Assembly (NCBI GenBank): GCA_001281695.1
Contig: LJIE01000002.1
Span: 62,001-126,000 of the forward strand
Direction: 5' to 3'
From: a bacterium 336/3
GTDB lineage: Bacteria > Bacteroidota > Bacteroidia > Cytophagales > Thermonemataceae
DNA length: 64,000 bases
The notes under the pieces are model-generated. The model had not been told where the DNA came from. It saw only the letters and a program-made list of their open reading frames with translations, and did not search any database. Each line of letters begins with the position of its first letter. The stretch's first letter is position 1. Both the position numbers and the translations under genes were made by a program. Below, in pieces: positions 9,537 through 17,589 of the stretch.

Positions 9537-10415
9537 TTATATTTCTAATGGATAAAATTTAGCTTTCCCAAAAAGGCTGTGTAATAGCTTTCTATAAGCA
9601 TCAAAAGTTTCATAAGGCAATGAATGTGATTCTAATAAAAAATCTATTAAGTTGGGTGTATTCGTTTTTTTGAGTTTTACACCTGTTCCAGTTTTATCAC
9701 CCAATAAATACAAAGCTGTTCGTTGAACAAGGGTCAAGTCTATATAAGGAATTGCTTTTTTTTCAGTAAATATAGAATTGGGATACCAGTTTAAATATTT
9801 ATTGGAAATGGTTGATAACTTTTGATTAGTCTGTATCAAATGATAAAATGACAAAACAACAATTCCATGTGTTTTAGGAACAACAGCTATTGATTCTGGA
9901 TTTAAACCTGCATGGCAAAAACCAACCTGATTAAGCCATGCCACAAACTCAAACAAACGGCTTGTAAGCCATGTAACATGTTTTTCAGGTAATAAAAGAC
10001 CTGTCAGAGGAATAATATCTTCTTTATGATGTAACTCTAATTTATCACCTTTCCATTCTACGTTATCAGGTAAATACTTCCGAAAATGTTTTGAAGCCTC
10101 ATCTTTAAGTTTTGTAAGTTTATCAAAATTTGCAAAAGATTTTTTTAATAAACTTTCATCCCCATTTAATATAATATGGTTAGGATTTATAATTTGCATT
10201 ACTCCTCCATCATCCTTGATTTTCTGATATTTATCTAACTCCTCTTTATAGATATTAATTTTGATTACAGCTTCTGTTGCCTGTGGATGTGAGCATATAT
10301 CAGGGTGCAGAACTTTCAAGTAATCAATGTATTGTTTCTTGAAAGTGAAGCGAGAAAAAATCTCGTTATAATGAGATGAATTTAGTATTTGATGTATAAG
10401 TGTCTCTGTGTTCAT
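9537..10415 (-). CDS. J-domain protein fused to a degenerate protein-kinase-like domain
   Basis: 292 aa from the ATG at 10415. The longer frame to 10499 would add 28 AT-rich residues and run against the divergent bioF start, so it is not preferred; ATG at 10424 is an alternative. Residues 15-65 form a J-domain with the HPD tripeptide at 37-39, required for stimulating Hsp70 ATPase in the family. Residues about 125-200 resemble the kinase catalytic core: GFCHAGLNPESI at 166-176 aligns with the HRDxxxxN loop, but the catalytic Asp is Gly170 and the Asn is Ser175. The DFG position reads LSF, without Asp. It should therefore be a pseudokinase. It lies upstream of the VWA gene. The kinase reading is my inference from motif spacing; the J-domain is clearer. 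Confidence 0.7.
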   Translation of the reverse strand: MNTETLIHQILNSSHYNEIFSRFTFKKQYIDYLKVLHPDICSHPQATEAVIKINIYKEELDKYQKIKDDGGVMQIINPNHIILNGDESLLKKSFANFDKLTKLKDEASKHFRKYLPDNVEWKGDKLELHHKEDIIPLTGLLLPEKHVTWLTSRLFEFVAWLNQVGFCHAGLNPESIAVVPKTHGIVVLSFYHLIQTNQKLSTISNKYLNWYPNSIFTEKKAIPYIDLTLVQRTALYLLGDKTGTGVKLKKTNTPNLIDFLLESHSLPYETFDAYRKLLHSLFGKAKFYPLEI

Positions 10416-10508
10416 AACTTGCATTAATTTAGCCAAAACAGAAAAGAAAAACAAACTTTTAGGCAGAAAAATTGTAGTTTTAAAACCAAAAATATTCAAA
10501 GGTATTTC

Positions 10509-11663
10509 ATGTCTTTTACATTATTAGAAAAGCTAACACAACAGCTTCAAAAAAGAGCTGAAGCTGGCAATTTAAGGTCTTTGAAACAACAAAGTACGCT
10601 CAAAGATTTTTGCTCAAACGATTATTTAGGGCTTGCTCGAAACGAAGAGTTAGAAAATATTATTCTCGAAAAAATCAAAATCCTGCCTCAACCTCATTTA
10701 GGGGCAACAGGCTCAAGACTTATTTCTGGAACACATCTTTATAATTTAGAATTAGAAAGTTATTTGGCAGGTTTGTTTGAGGCAGAGGCTTGTTTGGTTT
10801 TCAATTCGGGTTATCAGCTCAATTCTGCTATTCTTTCGACTATTCCACAAAAAGGTGATACAATTCTATGTGATGAACTCATCCATGCAAGCCTCAGAGA
10901 AGGAGCAAGATTGAGCCTTGCCAATAAGTTTTATTTTAACCATAGTGATTTAGAAGATTTAGAAAAGAAAATACAAAAAGCTACTGGTGAGGTTTTTGTA
11001 GTGATTGAAACTATCTATTCTATGGATGGAGATATTGCTCCCATTCCAGAAATCAAAAAAATATGTAAAAAATATAATGCTCATCTAATTGTAGATGAAG
11101 CTCATAGTACAGGATTTTATGGAGATAAAGGACAAGGCTATCTCGTTGAAAAAGAACTACATCAAGATATTTTTGCAAGAATTTATACTTTTGGAAAAGG
11201 CATTGGAGGGCATGGAGCTTGTGTTGTAGGGAGTAAAGTTCTTACTGATTATCTTATCAATTTTGCCAGAGCCTTCATTTATACAACAGCATTGCCTTTG
11301 TATAGCTTGGTACATATCCGAGAGGCTTTTGAATACATTACCCAAAACCCCACATTACCCCAAAATTTACATACTAAAATCAGTTTATTTAAAAATTTAT
11401 TATCTGATTTTAAACATGATACAATTTTTTTAAAAGAAAGTATAAGCCCAATACAAATATTAAGAGTTGGAGGTAATGAAAGAACAAAGGCTTTTGCTCA
11501 AGAACTACAAACATTAGGTTTTGACATCAGGCCAGTACTCTCTCCCACAGTTAAATCTGGAGAAGAAATTTTAAGAATCTGCTTGCATATATTTAATAAT
11601 GAGGAAGATATAAAACATTTAGCAAAAAATATTCGCCTCATTGCCTCCAAACTTATTTTATAA
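10509..11663 (+). CDS. bioF: 8-amino-7-oxononanoate synthase-like (BioF) alpha-oxoamine synthase
   Basis: 384 aa, normal for the family. This PLP enzyme condenses an acyl thioester with an amino acid; for BioF, pimeloyl-ACP/CoA with alanine in biotin synthesis. Motifs: FCSNDYLGLA near 33, GSRLISGTHLYN near 67, the PLP-contacting DEAHSTGFYG near 196, and the Schiff-base Lys in FGKGIGGHGA near 229. The close relatives glycine C-acetyltransferase and serine palmitoyltransferase are about 15-20 residues longer, which favours BioF. No other biotin gene is present in the window, so the name rests on sequence alone. Confidence 0.8.
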   Translation: MSFTLLEKLTQQLQKRAEAGNLRSLKQQSTLKDFCSNDYLGLARNEELENIILEKIKILPQPHLGATGSRLISGTHLYNLELESYLAGLFEAEACLVFNSGYQLNSAILSTIPQKGDTILCDELIHASLREGARLSLANKFYFNHSDLEDLEKKIQKATGEVFVVIETIYSMDGDIAPIPEIKKICKKYNAHLIVDEAHSTGFYGDKGQGYLVEKELHQDIFARIYTFGKGIGGHGACVVGSKVLTDYLINFARAFIYTTALPLYSLVHIREAFEYITQNPTLPQNLHTKISLFKNLLSDFKHDTIFLKESISPIQILRVGGNERTKAFAQELQTLGFDIRPVLSPTVKSGEEILRICLHIFNNEEDIKHLAKNIRLIASKLIL

Positions 11664-11736
11664 AACTCTTGGACTGATTTTTGAAAGGTTTCTTTGGCAG
11701 AGTTAAAAACTTTCTTTAGTTTTACGTTGCCGTATT

Positions 11737-11744
11737 TATTTTTG
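11737..11744 (+). promoter_or_regulatory. -7 promoter element of the mltD-like gene
   Basis: TATTTTTG matches TAnnTTTG and lies 45 bases before the ATG at 11790; the 126-base gap before this gene has no other feature. Confidence 0.4.
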
Positions 11745-11789
11745 TTTGTCGGCACGACAAATGTTCATTAAAAACCAAATTCTCTACCA

Positions 11790-13304
11790 ATGAAAAAAAT
11801 CACAAAGGTTCTGACATTTGGCTTATTAGCATTTGCCTGTGTAAGCCCCTCTTTTGGGCAACTGGAAACCGCTAAAAGTGTTGTTACTACGCAAGTAGAT
11901 GAAGAATTGAAGTCCTATGTTCCAGCTATTTATGACGATCTTATTATGGAACGTCTAAAGTGCTTGGAGAAGTCTGTGCCTCTTACTTACCACAATTCTG
12001 TTCGTAAGCAAATCGAACGTTTTATGGTAAAACAACGTGGACAGATGCAGTATTATCTGATGCGAAAGGATAGATACTTCCCTATTTTTGAGGAAGTTCT
12101 GGCAAAGTATGGCTTACCTGATGAGTTAAAATATCTTTCTGTTGTAGAATCTGCTCTTATTCCTAAAGCTCAGTCTTGGGCTTCAGCAGTGGGTTTATGG
12201 CAATTCATGCCTTTTACAGGCAGAGAGTATGGTTTGGCTCAGGATTTTTATGTAGATGAGCGTATTGACCCTTATAAATCTACAGAAGCTGCTGCTAAGT
12301 TTTTGAAGTTTTTGTATCAAAGATTTGGAGATTGGCATTTGGCTTTGGCTGCTTATAATTCAGGACCAGGCAGAGTTGATCAGGCTATCAGACGTTCTGG
12401 TGGCAAACGTACTTTTTGGGAGATTTATCCTTATTTACCCAATGAAACCAAAGCTTATGTACCCATTTTCATAGCTGTAAATTATGTCTTCAATTATCAT
12501 CAAGACCATTTTACAGAAATGCCTAAAGAGGTATATACTCATATTCCTTCTGATACAATACAAGTAAATCAGTATGTAAATCTGAAAGAATTAGCCAAAC
12601 AACTAGATGTTGATTTTGAAACTATTCAGATTTTAAATCCTCATCTTAAGAAAAATGTAGTTCCCAAACATTATAAAAACTATTCTGTACGCATTCCAAA
12701 AGAAAAAATGGAGTATTTTGCTGTAAACAGAGATAGTATCATGACCGAAGTAAAGAAAGGTTCTTATCAGCCTATTCCTTACCCTACATTTAAAAATCAG
12801 GAAGCGATGCTTGCTGCCAATACCAAAGGGAAGAAAAAAGTTACTCATACAGTACAACAAGGTGATTATCTGGCAGGTGTCGCAAAAACTTATAATGTTT
12901 CACAAACAGATTTGATGGCTTGGAATAAACTCCGCAACAAGAATTTATATACATCACAAAGATTAGTTTTGTGGGTAGAAGAACCCAAAGAAGAGAAAAC
13001 TGAACAAGCAGAAGGACAGAATATTGCCAAAAATACTGAAAAAGAAGAAAATAAAGCAAGAACAGTAGAACCAACAAGCAATAAGACTCCTATCAAAACG
13101 GTTTCAAATCCTTCACAGGCTCAAATAGGTGCTGTTACAAAAACATCTGTAAAAAAACCCTTATTTTACACTGTAAAACAGGGTGATACACTTTGGAATA
13201 TCAGCCAAAAATATCAAGGTTTATCTATTGAGAAAATCAAACAACTTAATCCTACTCTTAAAGGAACTAATCTTGTTACTGGTCAGAAAATCCGTGTTGG
13301 CTAA
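11790..13304 (+). CDS. mltD: MltD-like membrane-bound lytic murein transglycosylase with LysM repeats
   Basis: 504 aa. Signal peptide about residues 1-23 (cut after SFGQ). A lytic transglycosylase (SLT, GH23) domain follows: catalytic Glu120 in SVVESALIPKAQ, then AVGLWQFMP and the AAYNSGPGRV motif near 188. Two LysM domains for glycan binding are at about 350-395 (HTVQQGDYLAGVA) and 460-503 (YTVKQGDTLWNIS), separated by a charged Glu/Lys/Thr linker. The enzyme cleaves the MurNAc-GlcNAc bond to form 1,6-anhydro ends during wall turnover. No lipobox Cys follows the signal peptide, so it is probably periplasmic rather than lipid-anchored. Confidence 0.93.
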   Translation: MKKITKVLTFGLLAFACVSPSFGQLETAKSVVTTQVDEELKSYVPAIYDDLIMERLKCLEKSVPLTYHNSVRKQIERFMVKQRGQMQYYLMRKDRYFPIFEEVLAKYGLPDELKYLSVVESALIPKAQSWASAVGLWQFMPFTGREYGLAQDFYVDERIDPYKSTEAAAKFLKFLYQRFGDWHLALAAYNSGPGRVDQAIRRSGGKRTFWEIYPYLPNETKAYVPIFIAVNYVFNYHQDHFTEMPKEVYTHIPSDTIQVNQYVNLKELAKQLDVDFETIQILNPHLKKNVVPKHYKNYSVRIPKEKMEYFAVNRDSIMTEVKKGSYQPIPYPTFKNQEAMLAANTKGKKKVTHTVQQGDYLAGVAKTYNVSQTDLMAWNKLRNKNLYTSQRLVLWVEEPKEEKTEQAEGQNIAKNTEKEENKARTVEPTSNKTPIKTVSNPSQAQIGAVTKTSVKKPLFYTVKQGDTLWNISQKYQGLSIEKIKQLNPTLKGTNLVTGQKIRVG

Positions 13305-13330
13305 TACAAATATTTCATTTCCAATATTTT

Positions 13331-13356
13331 GCCCTCTTTGGAGGGCTTTTTCTTTT
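13331..13356 (+). terminator. Terminator after mltD-like gene
   Basis: GCCCTC-TTTG-GAGGGC hairpin (13331-13346) followed by TTTTTCTTTT, 26 bases after the stop codon. Confidence 0.85.
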
Positions 13357-13388
13357 AATCCTCAACCTATTTTAACATTCTTATTATT

Positions 13389-13820
13389 ATGAGTTTAGCT
13401 ATTTTGCAAACATTACAATCTCTTATAGATAAGCCTTTTCCTGAGCAAGCTCCTCCTGTACCCAGATGGATAGGTGGTATACTTAAAAAAATTGAAGAAG
13501 GATTTGCAGAAATGCATATCACAGTTCGCCCAGAAATGCTAAATCCATTAGGTTTATTGCATGGAGGCGTTCAATCCATGATTTTAGATGAAGTGATTGG
13601 TATGACTGTCGCTGCTATGGATAAGCCTTTTCCTGCTGTTTCTATCAGTCTGAACATGGAATTTATTGGCAAAGCCAAAGAAGGAGATACTATTGTTGCT
13701 ATTGCAAAAAGTGTACGCAAAGGAAGACAAATCATCCAAATGGAAGGTGAAATAAGATTATTGGATGGCACATTAGTTTCTAAAGCTACTTCTAATATGC
13801 TAAATTTATTGCCCAAATAA
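13389..13820 (+). CDS. PaaI-like hotdog-fold thioesterase
   Basis: 143 aa, typical for a single hotdog domain. The signature NPLGLLHGGVQSMILDEV (HGG with the following acidic residue) is near residue 56, and the later strands (VSISLNMEFIGKAKEGDTI) fit the 4HBT/PaaI group. Members hydrolyse acyl-CoA thioesters in the cytoplasm. The gene follows the terminator of the transglycosylase gene and precedes an SGNH gene with its own promoter, so it seems monocistronic. The substrate cannot be predicted from sequence. Confidence 0.85.
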   Translation: MSLAILQTLQSLIDKPFPEQAPPVPRWIGGILKKIEEGFAEMHITVRPEMLNPLGLLHGGVQSMILDEVIGMTVAAMDKPFPAVSISLNMEFIGKAKEGDTIVAIAKSVRKGRQIIQMEGEIRLLDGTLVSKATSNMLNLLPK

Positions 13821-13846
13821 ATTTAGCTTTCAAGCATAAAAATTAT

Positions 13847-13854
13847 TATTTTTG
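13847..13854 (+). promoter_or_regulatory. -7 promoter element upstream of the SGNH-LysM gene
   Basis: TATTTTTG is an exact -7 match. It overlaps the TTG at 13852 that opens the longest frame, which argues that the real start is the ATG at 13879 or 13882. Confidence 0.45.
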
Positions 13855-13878
13855 AACATTTATAAAACTGTAACTATC

Positions 13879-15456
13879 ATGATGAAGTATTGCCTAAGCT
13901 TTATTTTTTCTTTCTGGAGTTTATGCACCTATTTTGATGTAAAAGGTCAAACAGCTACAAACGATAATATTATTTTGGACACTGCTTACAAATGGATACG
14001 TCCAGAGATGAATGTAGTTCAATTCTATCAAAAGCAATCTTTAGAAAATTTTTATAAAAGTTGGAAAAAAAGTAACTCTGAAAAAGTGGTAGTTGTGATG
14101 CTGGGCGATTCTCATTTACAGAATGGAGCATATCCAGACCAGCTAAAAAGACGTATGCATAAAACCCTTGGCAATGGTGGTGAGGGATTAATGTTTGCAT
14201 TTTCAGCAGCTAATACCTATTCTAATATAAATTTTAAGCCTTCGCATAAAGGTACATGGGTTTATTCAAAAAGTTTTATGAATACCCTAAAACTACCTTT
14301 AGGTGTTTCAGGTATGTCTGTAAGAACAGATAAAGCCCCTGCCAGTTTGAGTTTTACACTAAAAAATGCTCCTACTATTTCTTACAATACATTAAAAATA
14401 TTTTTCAAAAGAAGTCCACAAGCCTTTGACATTTCTTTAGATATTGATGGACAAATCATTGATGTTAAAGCTGATACGCTTGATAAAACGCCTTACATCA
14501 CAGTACAAATCCCTGATGTAAAACAAAATATCACTTTAAATTTAGTTCGAAATCGTCCTGAACAAGCTTTTTTTGAGTTTTATGGTATAAGCTTAGAATC
14601 CGATAATAATAAAGGTGCTATTGTACACAATGGTGGTGTGGGTGCTGCTAAATATAATTCTGTATTACGTCAGGAATTATTTGAAGAACAACTTCCTCAT
14701 TTTCAACCTGATTTAGTAATTATTGATTTTGGTACAAATGATTATTTAATGACTGACAGAATTGAATCAAATCTTGAAAATCAAATCAAAGAAGTTGTTA
14801 AAAAAGTACGCAAAGCAGCCCCTCAGGCAAGTATTTTGCTTACCACAGCCCAAGATTTATATTGGAGAAAAATCAATATAAAATCAGGTTTGGAGTTTTC
14901 AGAAATGATTCATCGTATAGCTTCCGAAAACAATTGTGCTGTTTATGATTGGTATTGGGTAGCTGGTGGACAAACTGTGATGAGAGATTGGGTAACCTCT
15001 AAGATTGCTCAAACTGATATGATTCATCTGAATGAAAAAGGTTATAGATTAAAGGGTGATATGCTTTTTGAGGCTCTCCAAAAAACAATCAACTGGATAG
15101 ATTCTAACCCTACTCAAAACAAATTGGTATTACAAACAGATAGTTTAAAAGCTGGGCAAGCTCATTTACTTACCAAAAGAGTGTACGCTTATAATTATGT
15201 GGCTGTACAACCCAAACCACAGAAAAAGAAAGATTCTGTAGTTGCTATGCCTGTTTTAGTGGTAAAAAATGATAAAAACAACTCTACTACTGCAAAAAAA
15301 GTTATCAAACAAACTAAGACACACATAGTTGTTTATGGCGATACTCTTTATGGTTTAGCTCTTAAATATAGAGTTAGTGTTGAAAATTTGATGAAATGGA
15401 ATGGGCTGGCCAGTAGCAATTTAAATATAGGCAAAGTCCTGATTGTAAAACCTTAA
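13879..15456 (+). CDS. Secreted SGNH hydrolase with C-terminal LysM domain
   Basis: 525 aa from the ATG at 13879 (another ATG follows directly). The N-terminus is a signal peptide ending near VKGQ. SGNH/GDSL blocks are visible: GDSHLQ near residue 76, FGTNDYL near 284 and the DMIHL block carrying the catalytic His near 382. A beta-rich domain separates the first two blocks. A basic linker leads to a LysM domain (about 480-525, VVYGDTLYGLALKYRV). The architecture suggests a peptidoglycan-anchored periplasmic O-acyl esterase, for example acting on cell wall or polysaccharide acetyl groups; that role is inferred. Confidence 0.85.
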   Translation: MMKYCLSFIFSFWSLCTYFDVKGQTATNDNIILDTAYKWIRPEMNVVQFYQKQSLENFYKSWKKSNSEKVVVVMLGDSHLQNGAYPDQLKRRMHKTLGNGGEGLMFAFSAANTYSNINFKPSHKGTWVYSKSFMNTLKLPLGVSGMSVRTDKAPASLSFTLKNAPTISYNTLKIFFKRSPQAFDISLDIDGQIIDVKADTLDKTPYITVQIPDVKQNITLNLVRNRPEQAFFEFYGISLESDNNKGAIVHNGGVGAAKYNSVLRQELFEEQLPHFQPDLVIIDFGTNDYLMTDRIESNLENQIKEVVKKVRKAAPQASILLTTAQDLYWRKINIKSGLEFSEMIHRIASENNCAVYDWYWVAGGQTVMRDWVTSKIAQTDMIHLNEKGYRLKGDMLFEALQKTINWIDSNPTQNKLVLQTDSLKAGQAHLLTKRVYAYNYVAVQPKPQKKKDSVVAMPVLVVKNDKNNSTTAKKVIKQTKTHIVVYGDTLYGLALKYRVSVENLMKWNGLASSNLNIGKVLIVKP

Positions 15457-15472
15457 TAGTTATTTTAATTTT

Positions 15473-16918
15473 ATGCTCAATTCGACAGATTTCAGGAAAA
15501 TGGCTCACCAAATAGCTGATTGGATGGCAGATTATTTGGAAAATGTAGAGCATTATCCCGTAAAATCGCAAGTGAAGCCTCGTGAAATCTATGAGGCTTT
15601 GTCCAATTTAATGCCTACTAATGGAGAAAATTTTCAGGAAATTTTACAAGATTTTCAAGAAATATTGATGAAGGGTATTACACACTGGCAAAGCCCTAAT
15701 TTTTTTGCTTATTTTCCAGCTAATGCAAGCTATGAATCAGTTTTAGCAGAAATGATGACTGCGACCTTAGGAGCTCAATGTATGGTTTGGGAAACCTCAC
15801 CTGCTGCTGCTGAGCTTGAAGAAAAAATGATGGAATGGTTGAAAGCAGCTTGTGGTTTACCAGAAAATTGGCATGGAGTTATTCAAGATACAGCTTCATC
15901 AGCAACCCTTTGTGCTTTGCTTTCAGCAAGAGAAGCCTATTCTGATTTCCAAATCAATCAAAAAGGTTTTGAAGGTTATACTAATTTTAGAATTTATACT
16001 TCTCAACAAACACATTCTTCTATTGAAAAAGCTGTAAAAATTGCAGGTTTTGGAAAAGAGAGTTTAGTCTATTTGCCTGTAGATGAAAAATTTGCCCTTA
16101 TTCCAGAAGCATTAGAAAAAGCGATTGAAGAAGATATAAAAGCTGGCAAAACCCCTTTATGTGTGATAGCTTCATTGGGTACCACAGGCTCTACAGCTAT
16201 AGATCCCCTTGAAAAAATCACAAAAATTAGTCAAAAACATAAAATTTGGCTACATGTAGATGCAGCCTATGCTGGAACAGCTACTTTATTACCTGAATAT
16301 CGTTTTATGATTAAAGGTTTGGAACTAGCCGATAGTTATGTTTTCAATCCTCATAAATGGATGATGGTTAATTTTGATTGTACAGCTTATTATGTAAAAA
16401 GTAAGGAGATTTTAGTTCGTACATTTGAAATTCTGCCCGAATATCTCAAAACACAAGCAGATAGTCAGGTAAATAACTACAGAGATTGGGGTATTCCTTT
16501 AGGTAGAAGGTTTAGAGCTTTGAAATTATGGTTTGTATTGCGTAGTTATGGACTTCGAGATATTCAGAAAAAGCTTAGAGAGCATATCCAATTAGCTCAA
16601 GATTTAAAGAGAAAAATAGAACAACATCCTCAATTTGAGATACTTGCTCCTGTACAATTAAATTTAATTTGCTTCAGATACAAACCTTTAGGAAATATTT
16701 CAGAAGAGATATTAAATCAAATCAATGCAGATTTGCTCCAAAGAATCAACGCATCAGGGAAAGCATATTTAAGTCACACCAAACTCAATGGCAAATACAC
16801 CATTCGTATGGTAATTGGACAAACGTATGTTTTACAAAAACATGTGGAAAATACATGGGAACTCATTCAACTATTGGCTCAAGAACAAAATACAATGCTT
16901 GAAGGTCAATCTTCTTAA
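15473..16918 (+). CDS. Group II PLP-dependent amino acid decarboxylase (aromatic amino acid/glutamate type)
   Basis: 481 aa, full length for the family. The conserved N-terminal MADYLENVEHYPV region, SPNFFAYFPA and the PLP-binding HVDAAYAG near residue 261 are present. The Schiff-base Lys is in NPHKWMMVNFDC near 294. This layout matches aromatic-L-amino-acid/tyrosine/tryptophan decarboxylases, which release CO2 to give amines. The substrate is not determined by these motifs. It starts 17 bases after the SGNH gene and ends 7 bases before queE, so it may share their transcript, although no functional relation is obvious. Confidence 0.88.
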   Translation: MLNSTDFRKMAHQIADWMADYLENVEHYPVKSQVKPREIYEALSNLMPTNGENFQEILQDFQEILMKGITHWQSPNFFAYFPANASYESVLAEMMTATLGAQCMVWETSPAAAELEEKMMEWLKAACGLPENWHGVIQDTASSATLCALLSAREAYSDFQINQKGFEGYTNFRIYTSQQTHSSIEKAVKIAGFGKESLVYLPVDEKFALIPEALEKAIEEDIKAGKTPLCVIASLGTTGSTAIDPLEKITKISQKHKIWLHVDAAYAGTATLLPEYRFMIKGLELADSYVFNPHKWMMVNFDCTAYYVKSKEILVRTFEILPEYLKTQADSQVNNYRDWGIPLGRRFRALKLWFVLRSYGLRDIQKKLREHIQLAQDLKRKIEQHPQFEILAPVQLNLICFRYKPLGNISEEILNQINADLLQRINASGKAYLSHTKLNGKYTIRMVIGQTYVLQKHVENTWELIQLLAQEQNTMLEGQSS

Positions 16919-16924
16919 ATTATT

Positions 16925-17560
16925 ATGAAAGTTTTAATCAAAGACGATATTAGATTACTTACTCATGAACTTCCTTTGATGGAGGCTTTCTATACCATAC
17001 AAGGTGAAGGCTTCCATCAGGGTAAAGCTGCTTATTTTATCCGTTTAGGTGGATGTGATGTGGGATGTGTATGGTGTGATGTAAAAGAATCGTGGGATGC
17101 TGAAGCTCATCCTATTATATCAGTAGAAAATATTATAAAAGAAGCATTAAAGTACAAAGGAAGGCTTGCTGTCATCACTGGTGGAGAGCCTCTTATTTAC
17201 AATTTAGATTATTTAACCAAAAAACTTAAAGAAGCAGGATTTCAAATCAATATTGAAACGTCTGGGGCATACCCTTTATCAGGGCATTGGGATTGGATTT
17301 GCTTTTCCCCAAAAAAATTTAAGCCTGCTCTCGATGAATTTACAGAAGTAGCTCACGAACTCAAAGTAGTACTTTACAATAAAAAAGATTTTGAATGGGC
17401 TGAAAGTTTTGCTAAAAAAATGAATAAAAGTGCTAAATTGTTCCTTCAACCAGAATGGAGCAAACAAAATGAACTTATGCCTCTAATTGTTGAGTATGTA
17501 AAGGAAAATCCTCATTGGCAAATTTCTTTACAAACACACAAATTCATGGATATTCCATAA
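16925..17560 (+). CDS. queE: 7-carboxy-7-deazaguanine synthase QueE (radical SAM)
   Basis: 211 aa. QueE converts 6-carboxy-tetrahydropterin to 7-carboxy-7-deazaguanine, the ring-forming step of queuosine (tRNA modification) synthesis. The radical SAM cluster motif CxxxCxxC is at Cys44, Cys48 and Cys51 (GGCDVGCVWCDV), preceded by the family FYTIQGEGFHQG at 22-33. The GGEPL motif near 85 contacts SAM. The C-terminus HWQISLQTHKFMDIP is the typical QueE end. No other que gene is in the window. Confidence 0.93.
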   Translation: MKVLIKDDIRLLTHELPLMEAFYTIQGEGFHQGKAAYFIRLGGCDVGCVWCDVKESWDAEAHPIISVENIIKEALKYKGRLAVITGGEPLIYNLDYLTKKLKEAGFQINIETSGAYPLSGHWDWICFSPKKFKPALDEFTEVAHELKVVLYNKKDFEWAESFAKKMNKSAKLFLQPEWSKQNELMPLIVEYVKENPHWQISLQTHKFMDIP

Positions 17561-17589
17561 CAATAGCTATACTCTCAAAATATTTCCTT

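Noticed and set aside
17515-17589. Upstream start of the PorE-like gene inside queE
   Set aside because: The inner ATG at 17590 begins a typical signal peptide; the upstream part is the end of queE in another frame.
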